DNA from: Tianweitania sp. UT-5YL-CI-8
GTDB lineage: Bacteria > Pseudomonadota > Alphaproteobacteria > Rhizobiales > Rhizobiaceae
Reading direction: 5' to 3'
Assembly: GCF_030010215.1 (NCBI RefSeq)
Contig: NZ_JASCRR010000001.1
Span: forward strand, 124,001 to 188,000
DNA length: 64,000 nt
In this document: piece by piece, positions 34,656-42,078 of the stretch
How the letters are laid out: the number at the start of each line of letters is the position of its first letter
Numbering within the stretch: position 1 is the first letter of the stretch
Made by a program: the position numbers and the translations under genes
The notes under the pieces: generated by a model
What the model was told of the DNA's origin: nothing
The model's input: only the letters and a program-made list of their open reading frames with translations
Databases searched by the model: none

Positions 34656-36928
34656 CCTCAGACAAATCCGACCAGATTCGTGTCCTGTTCGTCTTCGCGT
34701 GGCTGGTGGTCGGCGGCGAAGAGACAGAAGTGCGCCTCTTGGCGCGGACGCTCGACCCGAAGAAGTTTCGGATCGACGTAGTCGCTTGCTTCAGCAAGCC
34801 TGGTATGCCTGATCAGACCCATCGGCAATTGGAGGCGTTGGGCGTCGAAGTCGACACCGCACCTTATCAGTTGTCGTTCGAGGATACCGTCGACTATTTG
34901 TCAAGCAAACTCGCATCTTACGATGTGATCGTGTCATGTCAGAACGTGGCCGATATCTATCCGGCGCTTGAGCGGCTCCAATGGCGCCCGCCTTTGATTG
35001 AGCATGGCGGACTGGTGTCGGAAGCGCTCGCCGGACCCAAGCACTTCACAAGTCGCTATGTCGGCGTTTGCCAGTCGATCCGGGATGCGGCCGCCTCGAA
35101 AATGCCAGGACGGGAGGTTCACGCACTCGAAATCCCGTCAATGGTCGATCTCTCGGAGTTTCATGAGGATCGCCGCTCCCTCAAACGCGCCGAGCTTGGG
35201 ATAGCAGGCACTTCGATCCTTGTGGGTTGGGTTGGGCGGCTTGACCCTAAAAAGCGCGTCGAGGATTTCATAGAAGCGGCTGCCCTGGTCCATTCGGACC
35301 AGCCGAATGTGCGCTTCGTCATCGTTGGCGGGCCGGATGCATTCATGCCTGACTATGCCGAAACGCTAAAACGTCAGGCGGGGCAAGCGGGCCTCTCCAG
35401 TGTGCTGACATTCCTCGGCGATCGAACCGACGTACCGGCGCTTTTGCAAGCGATGGACATCTTCGTCTGGCTGTCGCGGGGCGAAGGCATGCCGCACGCC
35501 CTCTCCGAGGCGGGCGCCGCGCGTTTGCCGGTCATTGCCACGGCCGACAATGGTTCGATGCAGCAAATCGAAGAAGGCGTCTCAGGCTTATTCGTTCCTC
35601 ATGAAGCTCCGAGAGCGGTCGCTGCTGCGATTGAGCGGCTTATCCGGGATCCAGCATTAAGAAGCCGGCTGGGCAGCACTTTGCGGCATAAGGTCGAAAC
35701 AACATACAGCGCTGCGGTCGTGGTGCCCAAATGGGAGGCTTTGTTTCGCACCGTCCTTGGCGAGCGACGGTCTGCCCCGGCGCCATCGCTTTTTGCGAGC
35801 TTCGTCCAGGGCGGCTTCGAATGTTCCACGCATAAGCTGCGGAATGGCAGGCGGCTCGATTTGCTGTCGGCAACTCATCATGCCTCCAACCCGGCAGCGG
35901 ACTATGTTCAACTGGGTAGCCACAATATCCGCACGGTAAGAGATGGTTTAAGATGGCATCTGATCGAGACGGCGCCCGGTCAGTATGACTGGTCCAGTTT
36001 CTTGCCGATGCTCCGCGCCGCTCATGCTACTGGCACACAGGTGGTCTGGGACCTCATGCACTATGGCTGGCCAGATGATCTCGACATCTGGTCGCCGGCC
36101 TTCGTTGACCGCTTCGCCACTTACGCCGCAGCCGCCGCGCGGGTGATCAAATCCGCATCTGACGCGGTGCCATTCTACTGTCCCATCAACGAAATCTCAT
36201 TTCACTCCTGGGGTGGCGGCGATGGCAACTATCTCAATCCGTTTGCCCGGCATCGCGGCTTCGAACTGAAGGTACAACTCGCCCGTGCCTCTATCGCCGC
36301 AATGCGGGCAATCCTCGCCGTCGATCCGTGCGCGCGCTTCGTCCATTGCGAGCCCCTCATCAATATCGTGGCCGACCCGCACCGGCCCTATGACCGTCTG
36401 CACGCCGAAGGTGCTCGCCTCGCGCAATTCCAGGCCTGCGATATGATCGCTGGGCGGATGTGGCCGCAACTCGGCGGCGTTCCGGAACTTTTGGATATCG
36501 TTGGCGTCAATTATTACTTCGACAACCAATGGGTTCACGGTGGCCCGCCGATGACGCCGGACCATCCGCTTCACAAGCCATTCCGCATCCTGCTGGCGGA
36601 GGTTTATGCGCGCTATGGTCGGCCCATCCTGATTGCCGAAACCGGCACCGAAGGAGACGGACGCGCCGCTTGGTTCGACGCGGTGTCATCGGATGCCATG
36701 GCTGCCCGCCGTGCGGGAATTCCTGTCGAGGGCCTCTGCCTTTATCCGATTATCGATCATGTCGGATGGGACAACGAACGAGACTGTCCGAGCGGGCTCA
36801 TGGAAAACCGGGTGTTTGGAGGTGCGCGTCCGGTGCATCGTCCGCTGGCCAATGCAATCGACCGGTTCTGCCGCGTCCATGGCCTTGCTGCCGCTTCCGA
36901 CGAGGAGAGCATTCGTGCCGCTGGATGA
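34652..36928 (+). CDS. Glycosyltransferase fused to a GH1-like glycosidase domain
   Basis: A 758-residue fusion. Residues 1-375 form a GT4 transferase (VLFVFAWLVVGGEETEVRLL; VGWVGRLDPKKRVEDFIEAA; FVWLSRGEGMPHALSEAGAA). Residues about 420-745 form a TIM-barrel domain resembling GH1 beta-glycosidases: GLRWHLIETAPGQYDWSSFL, acid/base Glu514 in PINEISF and nucleophile Glu663 in LIAETGTEGD, both present so activity is possible. There is no signal peptide, so hydrolysis or transglycosylation would occur in the cytoplasm. The combination of a transferase and a glycosidase in one chain is unusual; the second domain could trim, edit or transfer the product. ATGA overlap with the preceding gene. Confidence 0.85.
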   Translation: MTSDKSDQIRVLFVFAWLVVGGEETEVRLLARTLDPKKFRIDVVACFSKPGMPDQTHRQLEALGVEVDTAPYQLSFEDTVDYLSSKLASYDVIVSCQNVADIYPALERLQWRPPLIEHGGLVSEALAGPKHFTSRYVGVCQSIRDAAASKMPGREVHALEIPSMVDLSEFHEDRRSLKRAELGIAGTSILVGWVGRLDPKKRVEDFIEAAALVHSDQPNVRFVIVGGPDAFMPDYAETLKRQAGQAGLSSVLTFLGDRTDVPALLQAMDIFVWLSRGEGMPHALSEAGAARLPVIATADNGSMQQIEEGVSGLFVPHEAPRAVAAAIERLIRDPALRSRLGSTLRHKVETTYSAAVVVPKWEALFRTVLGERRSAPAPSLFASFVQGGFECSTHKLRNGRRLDLLSATHHASNPAADYVQLGSHNIRTVRDGLRWHLIETAPGQYDWSSFLPMLRAAHATGTQVVWDLMHYGWPDDLDIWSPAFVDRFATYAAAAARVIKSASDAVPFYCPINEISFHSWGGGDGNYLNPFARHRGFELKVQLARASIAAMRAILAVDPCARFVHCEPLINIVADPHRPYDRLHAEGARLAQFQACDMIAGRMWPQLGGVPELLDIVGVNYYFDNQWVHGGPPMTPDHPLHKPFRILLAEVYARYGRPILIAETGTEGDGRAAWFDAVSSDAMAARRAGIPVEGLCLYPIIDHVGWDNERDCPSGLMENRVFGGARPVHRPLANAIDRFCRVHGLAAASDEESIRAAG

Positions 36929-38120
36929 GGATGCGACTCGTCGCGTCAAGCGAATCGTCGTTATCAGTGACTTTTGCGATGGAAATTTGCCGCTGGGCGA
37001 CGATGGCTCATCGCAGGATTATAGGCGAGCCTGGCTTTCCGGCGCGCGTGGTCCTGAACCCACTCGCGTTCTCGAACGACCTGCGGTCGTTGGCGGATAT
37101 CTGGAACGGCTGCCCCTTTCGATGGTCAACCTGGGATTTTGCGACGCCGCGGAGATTTGGTCTTTTTATGCGGGCGACGAACCACCCGCGGCATCTCGCC
37201 CGCAATCCGGACTTATTCGGCGATCGTTCAGGACCGATGCGCGCATGCGTCCGTTCGCCTCGAACGATGTGCTCGGTCACATCGCTGCCTTCGGGGCACC
37301 CGACATCCTTTGCGTCTGGGGTCTTGGGGTTGAGGAAGAGATCATGCGCGCATGCGAAAGCAGCGTCAAAATCTATAACTCCATAGATGCCCCGGCGCTG
37401 CGTATTCCGCCGGAGGTCAGCCGGCATTTCGATCTGGTCCTGACCGGCGCCGAATGGCAATCACTGGTGGTAAAAGCACGTCATCCCGATATGGCAACGG
37501 CGGTGATGCCGATTGGACCGGAATTTGCATCGCCGGATACGTTTCATCCTCTCGGGCTGAAAAAGGTTTACGATGTCATATATGTAGCCGCGGCCCAGGC
37601 TTACAAACGGCATGACATCCTGTTCGAGGCTCTGGCAAAATTGCCATATACGACACAAACGTTATGCGTATGCGGCTATGGCGAACTCGGTGACTCCCTG
37701 CGCTCCCAGGCAGCCAATCTCGGAATTTCCGTTGACTTTGTCGGGCCTCCCGGTGTGGATTTTGTTGAAGTCAATCGGTTGATGAATCTAGCGAGGATGG
37801 GCGTGGTGTGTGGTGTGGATGACGGCGCTCCCGCAATCTTGACTGAGTACATGCTGGCAAATCTGCCGGTACTCGCCAATGCAGCACTCACATGCGGTCT
37901 GCAATATATAACGCCGTTGACCGGCAGAACCGCGTCTTCGGAGCAGTTCCACCGGGGACTGTCTGACATGCTGGCGAATCTGGATATGTTCCAGCCAAGG
38001 GAGGAAGCCGTGGCGCGCTGGAGTTGGCAAACCACGGTCGTCAGGTTCGTCCGATTGGTTGAAGCTGTTTTACTGAAAAAAGCGGACCCACAAATCCGAA
38101 ATTCGCTGACTCTTCTTTAG
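36915..38120 (+). CDS. Glycosyltransferase-like protein, last gene of the operon
   Basis: A 401-residue GT-B-like protein: VKRIVVISDFCDGNLPLGDD, CVWGLGVEEEIMRACESSVK, YNSIDAPALRIPPEVSRHFD, VYDVIYVAAAQAYKRHDILF, and a C-terminal domain with GAPAILTEYMLANLPVLANA instead of a canonical E-x7-E. The GTG at 36915 is preceded by GAGGAG and overlaps the previous gene by 14 bases; a longer reading from 36633 lies inside that gene and is rejected. Acceptor and donor are unknown. A terminator-like hairpin follows 40 bases after the stop. Confidence 0.82.
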   Translation: MPLDEDATRRVKRIVVISDFCDGNLPLGDDGSSQDYRRAWLSGARGPEPTRVLERPAVVGGYLERLPLSMVNLGFCDAAEIWSFYAGDEPPAASRPQSGLIRRSFRTDARMRPFASNDVLGHIAAFGAPDILCVWGLGVEEEIMRACESSVKIYNSIDAPALRIPPEVSRHFDLVLTGAEWQSLVVKARHPDMATAVMPIGPEFASPDTFHPLGLKKVYDVIYVAAAQAYKRHDILFEALAKLPYTTQTLCVCGYGELGDSLRSQAANLGISVDFVGPPGVDFVEVNRLMNLARMGVVCGVDDGAPAILTEYMLANLPVLANAALTCGLQYITPLTGRTASSEQFHRGLSDMLANLDMFQPREEAVARWSWQTTVVRFVRLVEAVLLKKADPQIRNSLTLL

Positions 38121-38160
38121 CGAGCCATTAAGACGTGGTCGGCTGAGAAACTGTTGCGCC

Positions 38161-38192
38161 GAAGTGGAGGGCAGCGATACTCCCTCCACTTC
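38161..38192. terminator. Hairpin ending the glycosyltransferase operon
   Basis: GAAGTGGAGGG (38161-38171) pairs perfectly with CCCTCCACTTC (38182-38192) around a 10-base loop. It sits between the operon's end and the oppositely transcribed small membrane gene, so it may serve both. There is no T-run on either side. Confidence 0.65.
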
Positions 38193-38218
38193 CTCCTATG
38201 TAACACCGTTGAGGCCGC

Positions 38219-38347
38219 TCAAGGCGCTTCCGTTGCGTGCCATATATTGAGACCGAAGAAAATGAAAACAGCGATGACGAGTATGAGAATGGCGATGAGG
38301 CCCAGCCCTCGTCGTACTCGCCGTGGTGGAAGTTGGCCGTCTGGCAT
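38219..38347 (-). CDS. Small single-span membrane protein (42 aa)
   Basis: A 42-residue protein starting MPDGQLPPRRVRRGLGLIAI, with one strong transmembrane helix (LGLIAILILVIAVFIFFGLN) behind a basic N-terminus and a short tail ending IWHATEAP. The basic-in topology predicts an N-in orientation. GAGGGG 8 bases before the ATG is a good ribosome-binding site, and the gene begins 6 bases after the stop of the DUF6894-like gene, so the two form an operon. Function unknown; small proteins of this kind accompany stress genes in rhizobia. Confidence 0.7.
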   Translation of the reverse strand: MPDGQLPPRRVRRGLGLIAILILVIAVFIFFGLNIWHATEAP

Positions 38348-38352
38348 ACATG

Positions 38353-38691
38353 TTACCCCTCTTTCGAACTCTTCGGCATGTCATCCATGCTGGCGATGCG
38401 AGAAGCTGAAAGCTGAAAGGCTTCTTCGAAGCTGACAGCTGCAATGACGTTCCCATCCAAGTCGACTGCCCTCACCACCCAGTCAGTGGCATCCGCAACA
38501 GTTCGAAACACTTCCACCATGTGGATAGCGGACCGCTTTGTTTCCTCGCGCGCCGCTGTTAGATTTTGGAAGGTTGCGTGATCGGTACGCAAAATTTGAT
38601 CTCCTTCCCTATATTCTAACACGCACACGATCTCCCTCGACATCTTGGTCTGATCAGGTTCGTCGCCCGTTTGCGGCGGCATTTGGGTCAT
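38353..38691 (-). CDS. DUF6894-like small protein
   Basis: A 112-residue soluble protein. The central pattern (REETKRSAIHMVEVFRTVAD, then DWVVRAVDLDGNVIAAVSFE) resembles DUF6894, a family of about 80 residues with a conserved W-x-V-x-V-x-D/E-x-x-G segment; the N-terminal EIVCVLEYREGDQILRTDHA part is less clear. The start at 38691 has AGGA 6 bases upstream; an internal ATG at 38643 is possible. No function is known. It lies between the DUF892 gene and the 42-aa membrane gene on the same strand. Confidence 0.6.
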   Translation of the reverse strand: MTQMPPQTGDEPDQTKMSREIVCVLEYREGDQILRTDHATFQNLTAAREETKRSAIHMVEVFRTVADATDWVVRAVDLDGNVIAAVSFEEAFQLSASRIASMDDMPKSSKEG

Positions 38692-38752
38692 CTCGCGTCC
38701 TATCAATCGAGACAGGCGCGGCCGACGCGACAAGCGTCGCGCCGGCCGAAAA

Positions 38753-39259
38753 TTATGCGGCTCTACTGGTATTCGCCCTATCGTTCGCCGAGCTTTCAGC
38801 GAGTTTGGTAAGGTCGCTATCGGTCTTCGTCTCTTCTTGCAGTGTGGCGTCCAGCAGCGTCGCTGCGTCTGTCAGACCAAGCTCCTCAGCCCAACGCTTG
38901 AGAGTACCGTAGCGCGTCATCTCGTAATGTTCGACAGCCTGCGCTGCCGAAATCAGGCCCGCATCAAGCGCGGCAGTGTCTTTGTATTCTTCCATGATTT
39001 CTTCGCCTTCGGAGACGATTCCCTCAATGGCGTCACAGGTCTTGCCACGCGGCCGTTTTCCGAGAATCTCAAAAACTTGCTGCAAGCGCTCGACATGTCC
39101 TTCGGTTTCGTCTCTGTGCTTTTGGAACGCGGCCTTCAATTCATCTGATTGGGCTGCACGCTCCATCTTTGGAAGGGCTTTCAAGATCTTGCGCTCAGCG
39201 TAATAAATGTCCTTGAGGGTGTCGTGAAACAAATCTTCAAGGGTCTTTTCTTTGGCCAT
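38753..39259 (-). CDS. DUF892 (YciF-type) ferritin-like protein
   Basis: A 168-residue four-helix protein of the YciE/YciF family: DLFHDTLKDIYYAERKILKA, then AFQKHRDETEGHVERLQQVF and CDAIEGIVSEGEEIMEEYKD, with the carboxylate and histidine residues of a ferritin-like di-iron site (E..H and E..E..H patterns), and AVEHYEMTRYGTLKRWAEEL. These cytoplasmic stress proteins are strongly induced in stationary phase and osmotic stress. GGAGA precedes the ATG. A near-consensus EcfG promoter lies about 40 bases upstream on this strand. It is monocistronic or followed by the DUF6894-like gene after 61 bases. Confidence 0.87.
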   Translation of the reverse strand: MAKEKTLEDLFHDTLKDIYYAERKILKALPKMERAAQSDELKAAFQKHRDETEGHVERLQQVFEILGKRPRGKTCDAIEGIVSEGEEIMEEYKDTAALDAGLISAAQAVEHYEMTRYGTLKRWAEELGLTDAATLLDATLQEETKTDSDLTKLAESSANDRANTSRAA

Positions 39260-39296
39260 AGCTCGTCTCCTTGGATTGTGGAATAACCTAACTACG

Positions 39297-39321
39297 AACT
39301 CTAAAAGGTGGGCGCCGTTCC
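39297..39321 (-). promoter_or_regulatory. Probable EcfG promoter of the DUF892 gene (one mismatch)
   Basis: On the minus strand GGAAC (39321-39317), a 16-base gap and AGTT (39300-39297), against consensus CGTT. It lies 38 bases upstream of the DUF892 start. Confidence 0.5.
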
Positions 39322-39394
39322 ATTAACATTTGATACAGTGCCACTTGGCCGGTATGGGCAACATGCTATCGGAATTGCAATTTGGAATAGAGAC

Positions 39395-40123
39395 ATGTCG
39401 ACTGCCATTCAGCTACTGTGCCAGTACCTTTCAAATCGTGATGTCATTATTGGCGAGGAGCGCGACATGTTGCTCTCGCTTCCGCAACGAACTGCCCTTT
39501 TTCAAAAGGGTGCGGAGATCGTTGCAGAGGGATCGCGCCCCGACCACAGCTGCCTTATGCAGTCCGGCTGGACGGCGCGTGCGATCCATGGGAGAAATGG
39601 TGCCCGGCAACTGACAGCGCTGCATGTTGCAGGCGACTTCGTGGATCTACATGCATTGGTCCTCAAGCAGATGGACCACAGCATCATAGCGTTGAGCGAG
39701 TGCGTCGCGGTGTTCATACCGCATGAAAGCCTGCGCTTGATTTCAGAACGAGCGCCACATTTGACGCGGCTACTCTGGATGTCAACGACGATTGACGCCG
39801 CCATTCAGCGGAAGATGACTGCCCTGATAGGGAGGCACACTCCCGCCGAGCGATTGGGGCATCTGATGTGTGAAGTCTATCTACGGCTCGAAGCCATAGG
39901 GCACATTAAAAACGGAGCGTTCCGCTTTCCCCTGACGCAATCCGAGATCGCAGACCTTCTCGGTCTTTCTCTTGTCCATACGAACAGAACCATCCGCGAT
40001 CTTCGCGCGACGAACTGGATTATTTGGGAGCAGTTTGACGTCACCATTCCCGATTTTGCAAAGCTTGCGAAATTTGCCGGATTTGATTCCAACTATCTCA
40101 ATTTGCGAGTTGAGAGCCGATAA
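39395..40123 (+). CDS. Crp/Fnr-family transcriptional regulator
   Basis: A 242-residue regulator: N-terminal cyclic-nucleotide-type beta-barrel (residues 20-130, LFQKGAEIVAEGSRPDHSCL then LHVAGDFVDLHALVLK), a long dimerisation helix, and a C-terminal winged helix (FPLTQSEIADLLGLSLVHTN, RTIRDLRATNWI). There is no N-terminal Cys cluster, so it is not an oxygen-sensing FNR. The barrel lacks the canonical cAMP-binding Arg-x-Ala-Ser phosphate cassette. The start at 39395 (MSTAIQLLCQYLSNRD) fits the family; the frame is open further left but overlaps the DUF892 promoter region. Target genes unknown. Confidence 0.85.
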   Translation: MSTAIQLLCQYLSNRDVIIGEERDMLLSLPQRTALFQKGAEIVAEGSRPDHSCLMQSGWTARAIHGRNGARQLTALHVAGDFVDLHALVLKQMDHSIIALSECVAVFIPHESLRLISERAPHLTRLLWMSTTIDAAIQRKMTALIGRHTPAERLGHLMCEVYLRLEAIGHIKNGAFRFPLTQSEIADLLGLSLVHTNRTIRDLRATNWIIWEQFDVTIPDFAKLAKFAGFDSNYLNLRVESR

Positions 40124-40170
40124 CCGGTTCAAGCGTCTTGGGCTTACCCTCACCCATTTAACCAGATTCA

Positions 40171-40187
40171 TCGGCCGGGTAGGCCGA
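40171..40187. terminator. Short GC-rich hairpin between convergent genes
   Basis: TCGGCC (40171-40176) and GGCCGA (40182-40187) with a 5-base loop lie between the convergent Crp/Fnr and GlcG-like genes. A weak terminator candidate. Confidence 0.35.
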
Positions 40188-40218
40188 GGCGTCCTGCCAA
40201 TATTTGAAGGAGACTTCT

Positions 40219-40641
40219 TTAATTGGCGATCATACTTTGCAAAACAGCGGCTCCGACGCGGCCGATATCGCCATCGTCTTCATCGCTAGCCCCGCTCACA
40301 CCAACTGCGCCGATGATCTCCTCGCCATTTTTCAACAATACGCCGCCATCCAGCGGTATCCCGTTGGGAATGCAGAGAAGAGCGAGACGACCTTCTCCCT
40401 CCACGACATCCTGAAAAGCCTTGGTATTGCGGCGGAAGAGCACCGCGGTCCGCGCTTTAAGGGTGGCAATTTCGACGCTCCCGACCTGTGAACCATCGTC
40501 GCGGTGCAGCAGCACCAGATGACCGCCATCGTCGACAATGGCGATCACCACGCGCAGCCCCTTGGATTGCGCATCCGCCTCGCAAGCGGTTGTTATGGCT
40601 TTCGCGGCCTCGATGGTCAGTGCCGTCTTTGTCGCAAGCAT
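40219..40641 (-). CDS. GlcG/HbpS-family (DUF336) protein
   Basis: A 140-residue protein of the GlcG/HbpS family: LTIEAAKAITTACEADAQSK, VVIAIVDDGGHLVLLHRDDG, then GIPLDGGVLLKNGEEIIGAV and GVSGASDEDDGDI. Members bind haem or degradation intermediates and are often found at the ends of catabolic operons with no proven enzymatic role. AAGGGA precedes ATG 40641. It is 20 bases downstream of otnI and so is the last gene of the erythronate operon. Its presence there suggests a role in acid-sugar use, which is unproved. Confidence 0.85.
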   Translation of the reverse strand: MLATKTALTIEAAKAITTACEADAQSKGLRVVIAIVDDGGHLVLLHRDDGSQVGSVEIATLKARTAVLFRRNTKAFQDVVEGEGRLALLCIPNGIPLDGGVLLKNGEEIIGAVGVSGASDEDDGDIGRVGAAVLQSMIAN

Positions 40642-40661
40642 GGAAGTCCCTTCTTGTGGTT

Positions 40662-41438
40662 TTAAAGCGAAACGCCCAGCGCTTCGATCCAGCGCAAACC
40701 CGTGTCGGTGTCTGCGCGAGGCTTGTATTCGCAACCGACCCAGCCCTCATAGCCAAGCCGGTCGAGTTGCTTGAGCACCTCCGGATAGGCGATCTCGCCC
40801 TCATCCGGCTCCGCCCGGCTTGGCACGGCCGCGATCTGGACATGGCCGATGTCAGGCAGATATCTTTCCAGGCGTGTAAAAACGTCGCCTTGGCTGACGC
40901 CTACATGATAGACATCGAACATTATCTTGAGGTTCGGCGCCCCGATGTCGGCGATCAGCGCGGCGGCTTCTTCGATCGTGGAGTAGAAATAGCCTGGCTT
41001 GTCGCGCTGGTTGATCGGCTCGAGCAGCAGCGTCAGATCGGGCGCCTTTTCCGCCGCCGAGGCAAGATTCTCTGCAAGAATGCTTCGTGCCTTGCTTTTC
41101 TCGTCGGTCGCAACCACCCCGGCCATGACATGGATGGACGTGGCACCCGCAATGCGCGCATAGGCGGTTGCCTGGTCGAGCGAGCGGAGAAAATCGTCCT
41201 GCCGTCCGGCAAGTGCCGCCAAGCCGAACTCGCCCTTCGTGGCATCGCCGACTGACGTGTTAAGGCTCAGCAAGACAACATCGTTGTCCGCGCAACGCAC
41301 CGTCACCTGCTCAGCTGATGTATCGTAGGGCCAGTGCAGTTCGACAGCTTTGAAGCCTGCACGGGCGGCAGCGTCGATGCGATCGAGCAGTGGACGATCG
41401 ATCCAGAGAAAACCCAGATTTGCGGAGAACTTTGGCAT
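40662..41438 (-). CDS. otnI: 2-oxo-tetronate isomerase
   Basis: A 258-residue TIM-barrel isomerase of the hydroxypyruvate isomerase family: FSANLGFLWIDRPLLDRIDA, AVELHWPYDTSAEQ, LLLEPINQRDKPGYFYSTIE (metal-binding Glu), LKIMFDVYHVGVSQGDVFTR and VGCEYKPRADT. In the acid-sugar pathway defined with the DUF1537 kinases, OtnI interconverts 2-oxo- and 3-oxo-tetronate. The ATG is 4 bases after the otnC stop, so it is strongly coupled. Confidence 0.92.
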   Translation of the reverse strand: MPKFSANLGFLWIDRPLLDRIDAAARAGFKAVELHWPYDTSAEQVTVRCADNDVVLLSLNTSVGDATKGEFGLAALAGRQDDFLRSLDQATAYARIAGATSIHVMAGVVATDEKSKARSILAENLASAAEKAPDLTLLLEPINQRDKPGYFYSTIEEAAALIADIGAPNLKIMFDVYHVGVSQGDVFTRLERYLPDIGHVQIAAVPSRAEPDEGEIAYPEVLKQLDRLGYEGWVGCEYKPRADTDTGLRWIEALGVSL

Positions 41439-41442
41439 CTGT

Positions 41443-42078
41443 CTACTTCAGTTTGAAGGTCTGGTTCAGATCGGCAATCGCCCCGGTGCTGAGCAGCGTC
41501 ACGGGCATGCCGCGCGTCAAAAGCACCAGTTTGGCGGTCTCCTCAAGCTCTTCCATGGCAAAGACCGCAGCCTCCAGCGAGGTGCCTGTGACGATCGGGC
41601 CGTGGTTTTGCAACAGCACCGCCGCGTGTTCGGCTGCGATATTCTCGATCAATGGCCGAATATCGGCCGATCCTGGGCGGATATAGTCGATAACCGGCAC
41701 GCGTCCGACGCGCATGACGACGTAGGGCGTAATCGGCGGGATGGCATCGGATGGATCGACATCGGCTAGACAGGAGAGGGCGGTTGCATAGGTGGAATGC
41801 AGGTGGACCACGGCGCGCGCCTGTGGCCTCTTGTTGTAGAAAGCGAAATGCAGCGGCTGTTCCTTGGTCGGGGCATCGCCTGAAATGTGTTTGCCAGTAG
41901 CATCGAGGCGCGACATGCGTTCGGCGTCGAGAAAGCCGAGGCACGAATTGGTCGGCGTCATCAGGAAGCCGTCGTCCAATCGCACGGAGATGTTGCCGGA
42001 GGATCCGGCGGTCAGCCCGCGTTCGAACAGCGAACGCCCCCATTTGACGATGTCTTCCCGGGTTCTCTGCTCGTTCAT
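41443..42078 (-). CDS. otnC: 3-oxo-tetronate 4-phosphate decarboxylase (class II aldolase family)
   Basis: A 211-residue class II aldolase-fold protein: GLTAGSSGNISVRLDDGFLM, SCLGFLDAERMSRLDATGKH, the zinc-binding pair in VVHLHSTYATALSCL, and LLQNHGPIVTGTSLEAAVFA with the third His. OtnC decarboxylates 3-oxo-tetronate 4-phosphate to dihydroxyacetone phosphate. The ATG overlaps the otnK stop by ATGA, consistent with operon coupling. Confidence 0.92.
   Translation of the reverse strand: MNEQRTREDIVKWGRSLFERGLTAGSSGNISVRLDDGFLMTPTNSCLGFLDAERMSRLDATGKHISGDAPTKEQPLHFAFYNKRPQARAVVHLHSTYATALSCLADVDPSDAIPPITPYVVMRVGRVPVIDYIRPGSADIRPLIENIAAEHAAVLLQNHGPIVTGTSLEAAVFAMEELEETAKLVLLTRGMPVTLLSTGAIADLNQTFKLK

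Noticed and set aside
36633-36914. N-terminal extension of the last glycosyltransferase
   Set aside because: It lies entirely inside the preceding gene and lacks family similarity; GTG 36915 has GAGGAG upstream.
38161-38192. Repeat array or CRISPR-like unit
   Set aside because: It is a single perfect hairpin, not repeated. No array of direct repeats with spacers was seen anywhere in the window.
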